DNA of 64,000 bases from Methylosinus sp. Sm6 (GTDB lineage Bacteria > Pseudomonadota > Alphaproteobacteria > Rhizobiales > Beijerinckiaceae): assembly GCF_019802345.1 (NCBI RefSeq), contig NZ_JAINDZ010000001.1, positions 124,001-188,000 of the forward strand. The letters are read 5' to 3'. A program made the position numbers and the translations under genes. Below are positions 1 through 8,688 of the stretch, piece by piece (the first letter of the stretch is position 1; each line of letters begins with the position of its first letter). The notes under the pieces are model-generated. The model saw only the letters and a program-made list of their open reading frames with translations. It made no database searches and was not told the origin of the DNA.

Positions 1-2
1 AG

Positions 3-248
3 GAGACCTTGTTCCTGCCCGTCTTCTGGGGCGAGGCGCTCTATGTGCCGCCCTTCGGCCGCGCCACGCTGCTGCGCTCGGCGCCGGCCTTCGAGCGCAT
101 CGCCGGGCGCTTCTCGCTGCCGGGGGCGGGCGTGCATGTGGTCGAGGCGACCAAGCAGCTCTACCGGCCGGCGAGCCAGCGCCGCGCCGTGCGCCGGGCC
201 GTGGCGCCGATCGAGGTGCTGGCGCCTGCCGGAGTCGGCGCCGGCTGA
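3..248 (+). CDS. SAM-dependent methyltransferase, C-terminal fragment (cut by window edge)
   Basis: Only the last 81 codons are present; the frame is open to the left edge and ends at the TGA at 246-248. The fragment reads WGEALYVPPFG near its start and VEATKQLYRP further on. From memory these occur at the C-terminus of a family of class I SAM-dependent methyltransferases common in Hyphomicrobiales, beyond the Rossmann fold. The SAM-binding part is outside the window, so the substrate cannot be judged. The gene is convergent with the esterase downstream, with only 8 bases between the two stop codons. Confidence 0.6.
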   Translation, partial: ETLFLPVFWGEALYVPPFGRATLLRSAPAFERIAGRFSLPGAGVHVVEATKQLYRPASQRRAVRRAVAPIEVLAPAGVGAG

Positions 249-256
249 TGACGAAG

Positions 257-946
257 CTAGCGCGCGCCTTTGCCGAAATCGACTGGCAGGCCGAAGCTGC
301 GGGCGAGGAACAGGCCGCCGTGCAGCAGTCCGCCATTGTCGATGCCGTGGCCGAGCCCGGGCGACAAATGCCATTGCGTCGGAATCTCGGCCTTGCCCAG
401 CGCATTGGCCGAGAGCAGCAGCGCGTCGGCCGGGATCAGATCATCCTCCTCGCCATGGACGAGCAGGATCGGCGGCGGCTTGGTCCCCAATTGCGGGGCG
501 ATGTCCGGCGGCTCGCTTCCGGCGACCAGCACGCCGGAATAGCCGAGGATGGCGGCCGGCGGCCGCGCGAGGCGCAGTCCGACATGCAGCGCCAGCATGG
601 TTCCCTGGCTGAAGCCGACCAGCGCCAGACGGCTCGCGTCGAGCTCGTGCCGGGCCAGTTCCTGCGTGAGAAACTCCGTGAGCAGCGGCCGCGTCGCCAC
701 GACGCCGCGCCAGCGCTCGCCGGGGTCGCGCATGGTGAGCGGAAACCATTGCCGGCCGGCGGGCGACAGCGCGCAGCGCTCCGGCGCATGGGGCGAGACG
801 AAGGCCGCCTGCGGCAGAAAGGAGCGCCACTGCCGGCCGATCTCGATGAGGTCGTTGCCGTCGGCGCCATAGCCGTGCAGGAACACGACGAGCTGCTCGG
901 CCTTGCCGGACCGGGGCTGAATGCGGGGGCCGTCGAGTTGCGTCAT
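257..946 (-). CDS. Phospholipase/carboxylesterase-family alpha/beta hydrolase
   Basis: A 229-residue serine hydrolase of the dienelactone hydrolase/carboxylesterase group, which hydrolyses carboxylic esters in the cytoplasm; there is no signal peptide. The oxyanion segment FLHGYGADGND lies at residues 22-32. The nucleophile is Ser113 in GFSQG, the acid is probably Asp168 in HGEEDDLIP, and the base is His200 in GLGHG. The start was placed at the ATG at 946 because conserved sequence begins there and a GAGG-like ribosome site (GACGAGGAC) precedes it. An upstream in-frame ATG at 997 has no such site and would add a non-conserved leader. The natural substrate is unknown. Confidence 0.85.
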   Translation of the reverse strand: MTQLDGPRIQPRSGKAEQLVVFLHGYGADGNDLIEIGRQWRSFLPQAAFVSPHAPERCALSPAGRQWFPLTMRDPGERWRGVVATRPLLTEFLTQELARHELDASRLALVGFSQGTMLALHVGLRLARPPAAILGYSGVLVAGSEPPDIAPQLGTKPPPILLVHGEEDDLIPADALLLSANALGKAEIPTQWHLSPGLGHGIDNGGLLHGGLFLARSFGLPVDFGKGAR

Positions 947-1166
947 GTCCTCGTCTCGCTCGTTCCGGACGGCGGCGGCGGCCGTCGCGACCGACATCGC
1001 CGAGATAGAGCAAGACTCGCGCCCTTTGCAAGCGCCTCACCCGCCTCGATCGCCCCTCGCGAGGGCAAATTCCAGAGCTAAAGCGTGGCTGTCGCGCGTC
1101 GCCCCTGTCGCGGTCGCGCGGAATCGGCGAACATCGCGCGAAGCGGCGGCGGAAGGAGAGTCATCG

Positions 1167-1754
1167 ATGCGTCCCGAGAGATTGACCGCATTCAGCGACG
1201 GCGTCGTCGCCATCATCATCACCATCATGGCGCTCGAGCTGAAGGCGCCGCATGGCGACGACTTTTCCGCGCTCGCCGCGCTCACGCCGATCTTCCTGAG
1301 CTATCTGCTGAGCTTCATCTATGTGGCGATCTATTGGAACAATCACCATCATCTGATGCACGCCTGCAAGCGCGTGACCGCGGCGATCCTGTGGGCGAAC
1401 ATGCATCTCCTGTTCTGGATGTCGCTCATCCCCTTCGCCACGGCCTGGATGGGCGACAATCATTACGCCGCGACGCCCACTGCTTTCTATGGCGTCATCC
1501 TGTTGATGCCGGCGATCGCCTATAAGCTTCTGCAGACGGCGATCGTTCATGCGCAAGGATGCGACGGCGAGCTGGCGACGGCGCTCGGCCGCGACGTGAA
1601 GGGCGTGATCTCGCCTCTGCTCTATCTCGTCTCCATCGGCTGCGCTTTCGTCGCGCCCTGGATCGCACATGCGATCTATGTGCTCGTGGCGCTGATGTGG
1701 ATCGTGCCCGACAAGCGGATCGAGTCTATGCTGTCGAATGGTCCGCGAGCGTGA
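1167..1754 (+). CDS. TMEM175-family (DUF1211) potassium channel-like membrane protein
   Basis: A 195-residue membrane protein with about six hydrophobic segments. The hallmark FSDGV motif of the TMEM175 family is at residues 9-13 in the first helix, followed by AIIITIMALELK. Bacterial TMEM175 proteins form tetrameric, potassium-selective leak channels. A His-rich loop (WNNHHH) after the second or third helix is usual for bacterial members. The start at 1167 follows a strong GGAAGGAG site; the same frame is open further upstream but runs antisense through the esterase gene and is not conserved-looking. The length fits the bacterial one-repeat form. Confidence 0.85.
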   Translation: MRPERLTAFSDGVVAIIITIMALELKAPHGDDFSALAALTPIFLSYLLSFIYVAIYWNNHHHLMHACKRVTAAILWANMHLLFWMSLIPFATAWMGDNHYAATPTAFYGVILLMPAIAYKLLQTAIVHAQGCDGELATALGRDVKGVISPLLYLVSIGCAFVAPWIAHAIYVLVALMWIVPDKRIESMLSNGPRA

Positions 1755-1840
1755 GCGGCGCCGCGCGTCGGGCGCTCCGCCTTCTTTGTTAATGCGGCGC
1801 TGCGCAGACTGCGGACGCCCATTCTCCGAAAGGAACGCAA

Positions 1841-3118
1841 ATGAGCGGCGAGCGCTACCACAAGACCAGCATCGGCGACCATGCGCTGAAGCCCGAGACG
1901 CTGATGCTCGGCTATGGCTATGATCCCGCTTTGTCGGAAGGCTCGGTCAAGCCGCCGATCTTCCTCACCTCGACCTTCGTGTTCCGCTCGGCGGAGGAGG
2001 GGCGGGACTTCTTCGATCAAATGGCGGGACGCGCCGCGCTGACCGGCGACACCCATCCGGGCCTCGTCTATTCGCGCTTCAACCATCCCAATCTCGAAAT
2101 TCTCGAGGATCGCCTCGCCATCTATGAGAAGGCGGAAGCGGGGCTCGCCTTCTCCTCCGGCATGGCCGCCATCACCACGACCATTCTCGCGCATGTGAAG
2201 CCGGGCGATGTGATCCTGCACAGCCGTCCGCTCTATGGCGGCACGGAGGTGCTGATCGGCCGCACGCTCGCGCCCTTCGGCATTCGCAGCGTCGGCTTCA
2301 CGGATGGCCTCGACGTCGATGGGGTCCGCGTCGCCGCCGAGCGCGCCATGGCCATGGGTCCGGTCGCGATGATCTTCGTCGAGACGCCGTCCAATCCGAT
2401 GAACAGCCTCGTCGACATCGCCATGATGCGCGCCATCGCCGAGGAGATCGGCGCACGACAGGGCCGTCGGCCGATCCTGTGCTGCGACAACACGCTGCTC
2501 GGTCCCGTGTTCCAGTCGCCGCTGACGCTCGGCGCCGATCTCTCGCTCTATTCGCTGACCAAATATGTCGGCGGCCACAGCGATCTCATCGGCGGCGCCG
2601 TGCTCGGCGGCGCGGCGGAGATGAAGCCGATCCGCGTGATGCGCAGCGCCATCGGCACGCAGCTCGATCCGCATTCCTGCTGGATGCTGGTCCGCTCGCT
2701 CGAGACCCTGTCGCTGCGCATGCGTCGCGCCGCCGGCAGCGCGGCGATCGTCGCCGAATGTCTCGCCGCGCATCCGAAGGTCGCGCGCGTGCATTATCCG
2801 CCGCTGCTGCCGCAGGATCATCCGGCGCGCGCGCTGATGGCGCGCCAGTCGGGCTCCGCGGGCTCGACCTTCTCCTTCGACGTCGTCGGCGGCGAGGCGG
2901 AGGCTTTCGCCTTTTTGAACAGGCTGCAGCTGTTCAAGCTGGCGGTGAGCCTCGGCGGCACGGAATCGCTGATCTGCCATCCGACGACGACCGTGCACTC
3001 CGGCCTTACAGAAGAGGCGCGGCGCGAGATCGGCATCACGCCGTCGCTCATCCGCATGTCGATCGGCATCGAGGATCCCGACGATCTCATTGCGGACATC
3101 GCGCAGGCGTTCGAGTGA
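1841..3118 (+). CDS. Cystathionine gamma-synthase-family PLP enzyme
   Basis: A 425-residue trans-sulfuration enzyme of the Cys/Met metabolism PLP-dependent family. The Schiff-base lysine is Lys241 in [11 protein letters not shown]. Tyr132 in LYGGT stacks on the cofactor, Asp216 in CCDNT contacts the pyridine nitrogen, and SSGMAA (105-110) binds phosphate. Members act on O-acyl-homoserine, cystathionine or methionine; sequence alone does not decide between gamma-synthase, sulfhydrylase and gamma-lyase. The N-terminal 40 residues ([18 protein letters not shown]) resemble the alphaproteobacterial subgroup annotated only as cystathionine gamma-synthase family. An AAAGGAA site precedes the ATG. 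I saw no SAM riboswitch in the 86-base leader. Confidence 0.88.
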   Translation: MSGERYHKTSIGDHALKPETLMLGYGYDPALSEGSVKPPIFLTSTFVFRSAEEGRDFFDQMAGRAALTGDTHPGLVYSRFNHPNLEILEDRLAIYEKAEAGLAFSSGMAAITTTILAHVKPGDVILHSRPLYGGTEVLIGRTLAPFGIRSVGFTDGLDVDGVRVAAERAMAMGPVAMIFVETPSNPMNSLVDIAMMRAIAEEIGARQGRRPILCCDNTLLGPVFQSPLTLGADLSLYSLTKYVGGHSDLIGGAVLGGAAEMKPIRVMRSAIGTQLDPHSCWMLVRSLETLSLRMRRAAGSAAIVAECLAAHPKVARVHYPPLLPQDHPARALMARQSGSAGSTFSFDVVGGEAEAFAFLNRLQLFKLAVSLGGTESLICHPTTTVHSGLTEEARREIGITPSLIRMSIGIEDPDDLIADIAQAFE

Positions 3119-3120
3119 GG

Positions 3121-3384
3121 TCAGGCGCTTTTGCGCCGGCGCCGCTCCGCCGAGGCGCTGCGCCAACGCTCGACCGCGCGACGGCGCAGCAGACGCTCGG
3201 CGAATTCCGCGCAGCGGCGGCGCAGACATTCGTCCGGACAGGAGTGCTCGTAATGCTTGCGCAGCGCCCAGAGCGCGAGCTCCGTCAACACGCGCTCGTC
3301 GGCGCAATCGCGCATCGGCTTCTCACGCGCGGCGTCCTCGAGCAAGGCGTCGATCTTCTGTTTCTCGTCGGCGATATCGCACAT
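3121..3384 (-). CDS. Small Cys-rich, basic hypothetical protein
   Basis: An 87-residue cytoplasmic protein that I do not recognise. Cysteines sit at 2, 27, 49, 53 and 58 with His44 and His48. HSCPDECLRRRC has the spacing of a possible metal or Fe-S ligand set, and the C-terminus is strongly basic (RRRRKSA). The start at 3384 follows a good GAGGAG site eight bases upstream; the longer frame to 3591 has no support. It is convergent with the PLP enzyme (2-base gap) and divergent from the heme monooxygenase operon, with which it may share a control region at 3385-3641. A role in iron or metal handling is possible but is inferred only from context. Confidence 0.6.
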   Translation of the reverse strand: MCDIADEKQKIDALLEDAAREKPMRDCADERVLTELALWALRKHYEHSCPDECLRRRCAEFAERLLRRRAVERWRSASAERRRRKSA

Positions 3385-3641
3385 GCGACGCGCTCCTCGT
3401 GCAGGATTTGACACGAGCATCGATAATTCGCCGCTTTCGGGCAATATCGCGGCGCGCAGTTTGGAAGCCTTGCCAACTCGGCTCCAGCGGCAGCGGCCCA
3501 CCCTTCTCGGACGGCCGGCTCGTTTGGAAATCTTGCAGCATGTGAAGCGAACGGCGGTCTTGATCGTCACGCGGGGCTGCGCGAAGCTCATGCAAAGATG
3601 TTTCGTCCGCTGGGCGCGCGCGACGACGCTAGGAGATCGCC

Positions 3642-3974
3642 ATGTTCATCGCCATGAACCGTTTCAAGATCATCAAAGGTGAAGAAGAGGCCTTCGAGGC
3701 CGTCTGGGCGGCGCGGCGCTCGCGGCTCGACGAGATGGAGGGTTTCGTGTCCTTTCATCTGCTGAGAGGTCCCGAGCGCGAGGATCACACGCTCTATGCC
3801 TCGCACACGATATGGGAGACCAAGGCGGCGTTTCTCGCCTGGACGACGTCGCAGCAGTTTCGCGACGCGCATAAGGACGCGGGCAAGAACAAGCCGCTCT
3901 ATATCGGCCATCCGGAGTTCGAAGGCTTCGAGAGCGTGCTCGACCAGCCGGCCATTGCGGAGGCTGCGAAATGA
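3642..3974 (+). CDS. IsdG/HmuQ-type heme-degrading monooxygenase (antibiotic biosynthesis monooxygenase fold)
   Basis: A 110-residue ferredoxin-like dimeric monooxygenase. The N-W-H triad of IsdG-type heme oxygenases is visible: Asn6 in AMNRF, Trp67 in FLAWTTS and His77 in RDAHK, almost the same numbering as staphylococcal IsdG. Such enzymes open heme oxidatively and release iron in the cytoplasm. The segments EMEGFVSFHLL and SHTIWE are typical of the alphaproteobacterial HmuQ-like group. An AGGAG site precedes the ATG at 3642. The last bases overlap the start of the DUF2325 gene (ATGA), so the two are translationally coupled. The heme role is predicted from the triad; the wider ABM family also includes non-heme enzymes. 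Confidence 0.82.
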   Translation: MFIAMNRFKIIKGEEEAFEAVWAARRSRLDEMEGFVSFHLLRGPEREDHTLYASHTIWETKAAFLAWTTSQQFRDAHKDAGKNKPLYIGHPEFEGFESVLDQPAIAEAAK

Positions 3975-5170
3975 GCGACGCGCTGCAGCTCGTTTCGTCG
4001 AGCGTGCTCGAAAGGCTCTCGCAGCCGCCGCGCGTGTCGCGCGGCGAGCCCGGCGTCAGGCGGCGCATCTGGGAGATCATCGGCGCGTCGCATTGCTCGA
4101 TCATCGGCACCTGCCTGACCATCGCGGAACTGCGCAAGATCGCGCGGCGCACGCGCTTTCTCGCCGACGAGCAGCGCTACAACGATTATCACATCCACGG
4201 ACTTTTCGTGGAGGCGATGAGCGAGGACAGCGCCGTCTCGCGCGCCGTGCAGAAGCATCTCGACGCAAAATATGAAGGCGCGATCCGCAAGGCCAAGGCG
4301 CTCGACGGCGAGGAGGCGTTTCTCGACTATTGGGAGAAGGCCGTCGACAATGGCTTCGTGCCCGGCGCCTATTGGGCGCTGATCGGCCATCCGCGCCTGC
4401 CCGCCGGCGTCGACACGCGCATTTTCGGCGATATTCACATGATGTCGCATATCTGCGGCGCGGCGCATCGGGGCGAGGCGCGCGAGATCGCCGAGCTCAG
4501 GCGCGAGAAGGCGGAAATCGCGCGGCGCTTCGTCTCGCTCGTCGCCGAGCGCAACGAGGAGATCGCGCGCCAGCGCGGCGAGATCGCGCGGCTCTCCGCC
4601 GCTCTGCGAGAGCTGGCGCCGCTCGAGGCGGAATGCGAGCGGCTGCGGCGCGAGGCGACGAGCAATCGGCGCGCCGAGCTCGACGAGGCTCTGCGTGAGA
4701 ACGCCATTTTGCGCGACGACCGCGCGCGGCTGGAGCAGCGTCTGGAACGGCTTTTGACGCGGCGCTCGCGCGTCGATGCGCCGGCGCCGGTTGCGCCGCC
4801 GCCGCCGTCCGAGATCGTCGTAAAGCCGCAAGACGAGCCGATGGATCTGTGCGGGCGCTGCCTGCTCTATGTCGGCGGCCGTCCGCGCACGGTGGGGCGT
4901 CTGCAGCAGATCGTCGAGCAGCGCAACGGCTCGCTCATTCATCACGACGGCGGCATGGAGGACAGCCGCGCCATGCTGAGCGAGCTGGTGCGGCGCGCCG
5001 ACGCGGTGTTCTTCCCGGTCGATTGCGTCAGCCATCGCGCCGTCGATGCGGTGAAGAGCCTCTGCGAGAGCCGGGGGATTCCCTATTGCCCGCTGCGCAG
5101 CGCCAGCGCTTCGGCGTTCGAGCGGGCGATCAGCGAGCTCGGTCGCGCGGAGACGGCTGCGTCGTCCTGA
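3971..5170 (+). CDS. DUF2325 protein with His/Cys-rich N-terminal domain and coiled coil
   Basis: A 399-residue soluble protein in three parts. Residues 30-170 are rich in His and Cys (SHCSIIGTC at 40-48, YHIHG at 73-77, GDIHMMSHICGAAH at 153-166), suggesting metal or heme ligation. Residues about 168-265 are a Glu/Arg coiled coil. Residues about 293-390 are a DUF2325 domain beginning CGRCLLYVGGRPRTVGRL and containing HHDGGMEDS and PVDCVSH. The function of DUF2325 is unknown. The ATGA overlap with the heme monooxygenase implies a joint role, perhaps in heme sensing, delivery or degradation. A Pro/Ala linker lies at 270-281. Confidence 0.75.
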   Translation: MSDALQLVSSSVLERLSQPPRVSRGEPGVRRRIWEIIGASHCSIIGTCLTIAELRKIARRTRFLADEQRYNDYHIHGLFVEAMSEDSAVSRAVQKHLDAKYEGAIRKAKALDGEEAFLDYWEKAVDNGFVPGAYWALIGHPRLPAGVDTRIFGDIHMMSHICGAAHRGEAREIAELRREKAEIARRFVSLVAERNEEIARQRGEIARLSAALRELAPLEAECERLRREATSNRRAELDEALRENAILRDDRARLEQRLERLLTRRSRVDAPAPVAPPPPSEIVVKPQDEPMDLCGRCLLYVGGRPRTVGRLQQIVEQRNGSLIHHDGGMEDSRAMLSELVRRADAVFFPVDCVSHRAVDAVKSLCESRGIPYCPLRSASASAFERAISELGRAETAASS

Positions 5171-5185
5171 GACGACGCTCGGGGG

Positions 5186-5234
5186 CGGCGCACCCTTCGA
5201 GACGCCCGCTTCGCGGGCTCCTCAGGGTGAGGGA
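5186..5234. repeat. Half-copy of the palindromic MITE core
   Basis: About 49 bases containing CTTCGAGACGCCCGCTTCGC followed by GGGCTCCTCAGG. The same block forms one arm of the two full 188-bp elements at 42339 and 56700. Only one arm is present here, without terminal repeats, so it is either a remnant or a separate REP-type unit. It lies just behind the DUF2325 gene. Confidence 0.6.
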
Positions 5235-5262
5235 GTCTCGTCTCGTTTACAGAATTCTCGAC

Positions 5263-5462
5263 GCGCGTCCTTCTCCCACTCGTGGGAGAAGGTGGCCTCG
5301 CGAAGCGAGGTCGGATGAGGGGCCAGCCGACTCGGCGCGTGGTCTCGAGCGTCAGCGAATTCTGAAGGATCGTGATTTGTTCCGCCCTCTCCGGCAGGGC
5401 CCTCATCCGTCCCTCGCTGACGCGAGGGCCACCTTCTCCCGCCTTGCGGGAGAAGGGAGCGC
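5263..5462. repeat. REP-like inverted pair (CTTCTCCC family)
   Basis: Two inverted arms, each holding a CTTCTCCC...GGGAGAAG hairpin followed by a GGTCGGATGAGG-type block. The ends match GCGC[G/T]TCCTTCTCCC in opposite orientations. The same family recurs at 34343-34522 and 49006-49158, with a single arm near 62794. This copy lies directly after the pnp stop codon and could act as a transcript-end stabiliser. Confidence 0.75.
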
Positions 5463-5483
5463 CCTTTTCTGAGAGATGCCGGA

Positions 5484-7628
5484 TTACTCGTTCGCGGCGG
5501 CGGCCTCGGCCTTTTCCTTGGCCTCGAGGTCCTCGCCGGTCTGCTGGTCGACGACGCGCATCGACAGGCGCACCTTGCCGCGATCGTCGAAGCCGAGCAG
5601 CTTCACCTTCACCTTGTCGCCTTCCTTCACCACATCGGTGGTCTTGTTCACGCGCTGCTTGGCGAGCTGCGAAATGTGGACGAGGCCGTCCTTGGCGCCG
5701 AAGAAATTGACGAAGGCGCCGAAATCGGCGGTCTTCACCACCGTGCCCTCGTAGATCTGGCCGACCTCCGGATCGGAAGCGATCGACTTGATCCAATTGA
5801 TCGCCGCCTTGATCGAATTGGCGTCGGAGGAGGCGACCTTCACCGTGCCGTCGTCCTCGATATTCACCTTGGCGCCGGTCTTCTCGACGATCTCGCGAAT
5901 GACCTTGCCGCCGGTGCCGATCACTTCGCGGATCTTGTCGGTGGCGATCTTCAGCGTCTCGATGCGCGGCGCGAACTCGCCGAGCTCGGCGCGCGAGGTG
6001 GTGAGCGCCTTGGCCATCTCGCCGAGAATATGCAGACGGCCGTCACGCGCCTGCGCCAGGGCGACGCGCATGATCTCCTCGGTGATGCCGGCGATCTTGA
6101 TGTCCATCTGCAGCGAGGTCACGCCGTCGGAGGTGCCCGCCACCTTGAAGTCCATGTCGCCGAGATGATCCTCGTCGCCGAGAATGTCCGACAGCACGGC
6201 GAAGCGCTCGCCCTCGAGGATGAGGCCCATGGCGATGCCGGCGGTCGGCTTCTTCAGCGGCACGCCCGCGTCCATCAGCGCCAGCGAGGAGCCGCACACG
6301 GTCGCCATCGACGAGGAGCCGTTGGACTCGGTGATCTCCGAGACGACGCGCAGCGTGTAGGGGAACTCCGCGGCCGCCGGCAGCATCGGACGAATGGCGC
6401 GCCAAGCCAGCTTGCCATGGCCGATCTCGCGGCGGCCCGGCGAGCCCATGCGGCCGGTCTCGCCGACCGAATAGGGAGGGAAGTTGTAGTGGAGCAGGAA
6501 GCGCTCCTTATAGGTCCCTTCGAGCGAATCGACGAATTGCTCGTCCTCGCCGGTGCCGAGCGTCGCCACCACCAGCGCCTGCGTCTCGCCGCGCGTGAAC
6601 AGCGCCGAGCCATGGGCGCGCGGCAGCACGCCGACCTCGGCGACGATCGGGCGCACGGTCTTCACGTCGCGGCCGTCGATGCGAATGCCGTCGTCGAGAA
6701 TGTTCCAGCGCACCACCTTGGCCTGAAGGTCGTGGAAGGCCTCCGCGACATGCTCCTTCGAGAACGTCGCCTCGCCGCCTTCGGGGAAGAGCGCGGCCGT
6801 GACTTTCGCCTTCACAGCGTCGACAGCGGCGTAGCGGTCCTGCTTCACGGTGATCTTATAGGCCTGACGCAGCTCGGCCTCGGCGATCGCCGCCACCGCC
6901 GCCGCGACCTCGGACTTGTCGGCGATGTCGAGATCGCGCGGGTCCTTGGCGGCGCGCTCGGCGAGGCGGATGATTGCGTCGATCACCGGCTGGAAGCCGC
7001 GATGCCCGGTCATCACCGCCTCGAGCATCAGCTGCTCGGAGAGCTCCTGCGCCTCCGACTCGACCATCAGCACCGCGTCCGAGGTGCCGGCGACGACGAG
7101 ATCGAGCGCCGAGAGCTTCATCTCCTCGATGGTTGGATTGAGCTTCAGCTGGCCGTTGATATAGCCGACGCGCGCGCCGCCGATCGGGCCCATGAAGGGA
7201 ATGCCCGAGAGCGTCAGCGCCGCCGAGGCCGCGACCATGGCGAGAATGTCCGGATCATTCTCGAGATCATGGCTGAGCACGGTGACGATGACCTGCGTGT
7301 CATTGCGATAGCCGTCGGGGAAGAGCGGGCGGATCGGGCGATCGATGAGCCGCGACACCAGCGTCTCGCGCTCGCTCGGACGGCCCTCGCGCTTGAAATA
7401 GCCGCCCGGAATGCGGCCGGCGGCGAAGGCCTTCTCTTGATAATTGACGGTCAGCGGGAAGAAGTCCTGGCCGGGCTTGGGCGCCTTGGCGGAGACGACG
7501 GTGGCGAGCACGGTGGTCTCGCCCCAGCTGGCGAAGACGGCGCCGTCGGCCTGGCGCGCGATCTTGCCGGTCTCCAGCACGAGCGTGCGGCCGGCCCAGT
7601 CGAGCTCTTCACGATGGATCTGGAACAT
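5484..7628 (-). CDS. pnp: Polyribonucleotide nucleotidyltransferase (PNPase)
   Basis: A 714-residue phosphorolytic 3'-5' exoribonuclease that degrades mRNA and trims sRNAs and is part of the degradosome in many bacteria. The order is RNase PH-like domain 1, the alpha-helical domain, RNase PH-like domain 2, a KH domain with its GTGG loop at 571-574, and an S1 domain at about 622-692 ([15 protein letters not shown]). Length and order match the family. The 3' end carries an Ala/Glu-rich tail. It follows rpsO after about 330 bases, the usual alphaproteobacterial order. A long open frame on the opposite strand is a codon-bias artefact. Confidence 0.97.
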   Translation of the reverse strand: MFQIHREELDWAGRTLVLETGKIARQADGAVFASWGETTVLATVVSAKAPKPGQDFFPLTVNYQEKAFAAGRIPGGYFKREGRPSERETLVSRLIDRPIRPLFPDGYRNDTQVIVTVLSHDLENDPDILAMVAASAALTLSGIPFMGPIGGARVGYINGQLKLNPTIEEMKLSALDLVVAGTSDAVLMVESEAQELSEQLMLEAVMTGHRGFQPVIDAIIRLAERAAKDPRDLDIADKSEVAAAVAAIAEAELRQAYKITVKQDRYAAVDAVKAKVTAALFPEGGEATFSKEHVAEAFHDLQAKVVRWNILDDGIRIDGRDVKTVRPIVAEVGVLPRAHGSALFTRGETQALVVATLGTGEDEQFVDSLEGTYKERFLLHYNFPPYSVGETGRMGSPGRREIGHGKLAWRAIRPMLPAAAEFPYTLRVVSEITESNGSSSMATVCGSSLALMDAGVPLKKPTAGIAMGLILEGERFAVLSDILGDEDHLGDMDFKVAGTSDGVTSLQMDIKIAGITEEIMRVALAQARDGRLHILGEMAKALTTSRAELGEFAPRIETLKIATDKIREVIGTGGKVIREIVEKTGAKVNIEDDGTVKVASSDANSIKAAINWIKSIASDPEVGQIYEGTVVKTADFGAFVNFFGAKDGLVHISQLAKQRVNKTTDVVKEGDKVKVKLLGFDDRGKVRLSMRVVDQQTGEDLEAKEKAEAAAANE

Positions 7629-7960
7629 GTGTCTTTCGTCTTTCTCTCATGACGCGCAGGGCGCGCGTTCTTTTGACGGGCGAGGCGTCATGGGCAAGAC
7701 GGCGAGAAGCTGCGGGGCGGGCTTTTCAAAGACGCGAAGCCGCGAACGCTTCGAAAAAGTCCTCGCCGCAGCGTCCGGCGATCCTGCCATGACGATCTGC
7801 CGAGGCTCGGCGCGACGGCCCATGCCGTCCGCCGACGAGCATCGGAGCGCATCCGATGCGGAAGGCCGACGAATCGTCTCGGTGGCCTTTGTCTCTCATA
7901 CGCGAAATCGCGGCGCGCCGCGATCTCGCAATTCCGATAGGCCCGCTCGCGGGCCGAGTG
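7629..7960. other. rpsO-pnp intergenic region
   Basis: 332 bases without a gene. They contain the hairpin at 7940-7955 behind rpsO. In other bacteria this interval holds the RNase III-processed pnp leader that PNPase uses for autoregulation. I see no long perfect stem comparable to the E. coli one. Confidence 0.5.
7940..7955 (-). terminator. Hairpin after rpsO
   Basis: A perfect 6-bp stem, GGCCCG-CTCG-CGGGCC, begins five bases beyond the rpsO stop codon. No U tract follows, so it may be a weak terminator or an RNA-stabilising/processing stem rather than a classical intrinsic terminator. Confidence 0.5.
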
Positions 7961-8230
7961 TCAGCGGCGGATGCCGAGACGCTCGATGAGGCTCTTGTAG
8001 CGGGGCTCGTCCCGCTTCTTCACATAATCGAGCAGCTGGCGACGCTGTGACACGAGCTTGAGCAGACCTCTGCGGGAGTGATTGTCCTTCACATGGGTCT
8101 TGAAATGCTCGGTCAGATTGACGATGCGCTCGGTGAGGATCGCCACCTGCACCTCGGGCGAGCCCGTGTCGTCCGTCTTGGTCGCATATTCCTTGATGAG
8201 CGCCTGCTTGCGCTCGGCCGTGATCGACAT
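7961..8230 (-). CDS. rpsO: 30S ribosomal protein S15
   Basis: An 89-residue protein of exactly the family length that binds the central domain of 16S rRNA and bridges to the 50S subunit. It carries the expected segments [25 protein letters not shown] and YVKKRD. A truB gene, commonly upstream in proteobacteria, is absent; instead about 450 non-coding bases and a divergent exbB follow, so rpsO must be transcribed from its own promoter in 8231-8500. Confidence 0.97.
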   Translation of the reverse strand: MSITAERKQALIKEYATKTDDTGSPEVQVAILTERIVNLTEHFKTHVKDNHSRRGLLKLVSQRRQLLDYVKKRDEPRYKSLIERLGIRR

Positions 8231-8688
8231 CGGCAGGGTCCTTTTCTCGAGAGGTTCGTGGGTTCGATCCGCGCTTTGCGGCCGGGCCGGGATGTCGTCC
8301 AGCAGGGTCGCCTCGGGTGGAGCCGCCCGGAAAACCGAGCGTGCGAGGCGCTTATAGCAGAAACAAACGGGAAGGATAGAGAGCGCGGTCGGCCCGCCGT
8401 CTCGAGCGGCGCCTCCGCGCGAGACTGCATTTCCGGCTTCGCGCTGGCGCGCCGCAGCCAGTCTCTCACCATCCTCGATGGCCTCATGTCACAAAAGTTA
8501 TAGTATTAAAATGTAGACATTAAGAATTGCGTCATCAGTTTGATACGTATTGCTGGAATATGTTCAATATACGCAAAATTATTGCTAATTTGTATCTATG
8601 CATGTCTATATAACGGTATGTCTATATAAACGGAGGTGCGGCTCGGTGTGTGCGCGGGAATGCAGCAACATGTCTTGGGGAGGGGTGA
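8231..8688. promoter_or_regulatory. AT-rich divergent control region between rpsO and exbB
   Basis: 458 bases with no gene. Bases 8231-8490 are GC-rich; 8490-8635 are strikingly AT-rich for this chromosome. The AT-rich part holds the short inverted repeat AATGT-AG-ACATT near 8511, an ATACGTAT palindrome near 8545, and the tandem repeat at 8602-8633. It probably contains the exbB promoter and operator sites for an iron-responsive regulator. I could not match it confidently to Fur, Irr or RirA consensus sequences. Confidence 0.5.
8602..8633 (+). repeat. Tandem ATGTCTATATAA(A)CGG repeat upstream of exbB
   Basis: ATGTCTATATAACGG at 8602-8616 is followed after one base by ATGTCTATATAAACGG at 8618-8633. 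Each unit contains a TATATAA core that could serve as a -10 element or an operator half. The pair lies about 55 bases before the exbB start codon. Confidence 0.7.

Noticed and set aside
1755-1840. Possible SAM riboswitch before the PLP enzyme
   Set aside because: The leader is only 86 bases and I could not match SAM-II or SAM/SAH pseudoknot elements.
5676-7652. Long plus-strand open frame (about 658 codons)
   Set aside because: It is the antisense of pnp, has an Arg/Leu/His-heavy composition typical of GC-driven shadow frames, and lacks any motif.
8250-8285. GGTTCGATCC-like T-loop, possible tRNA
   Set aside because: No acceptor stem, anticodon arm or matching D-arm can be folded around it.
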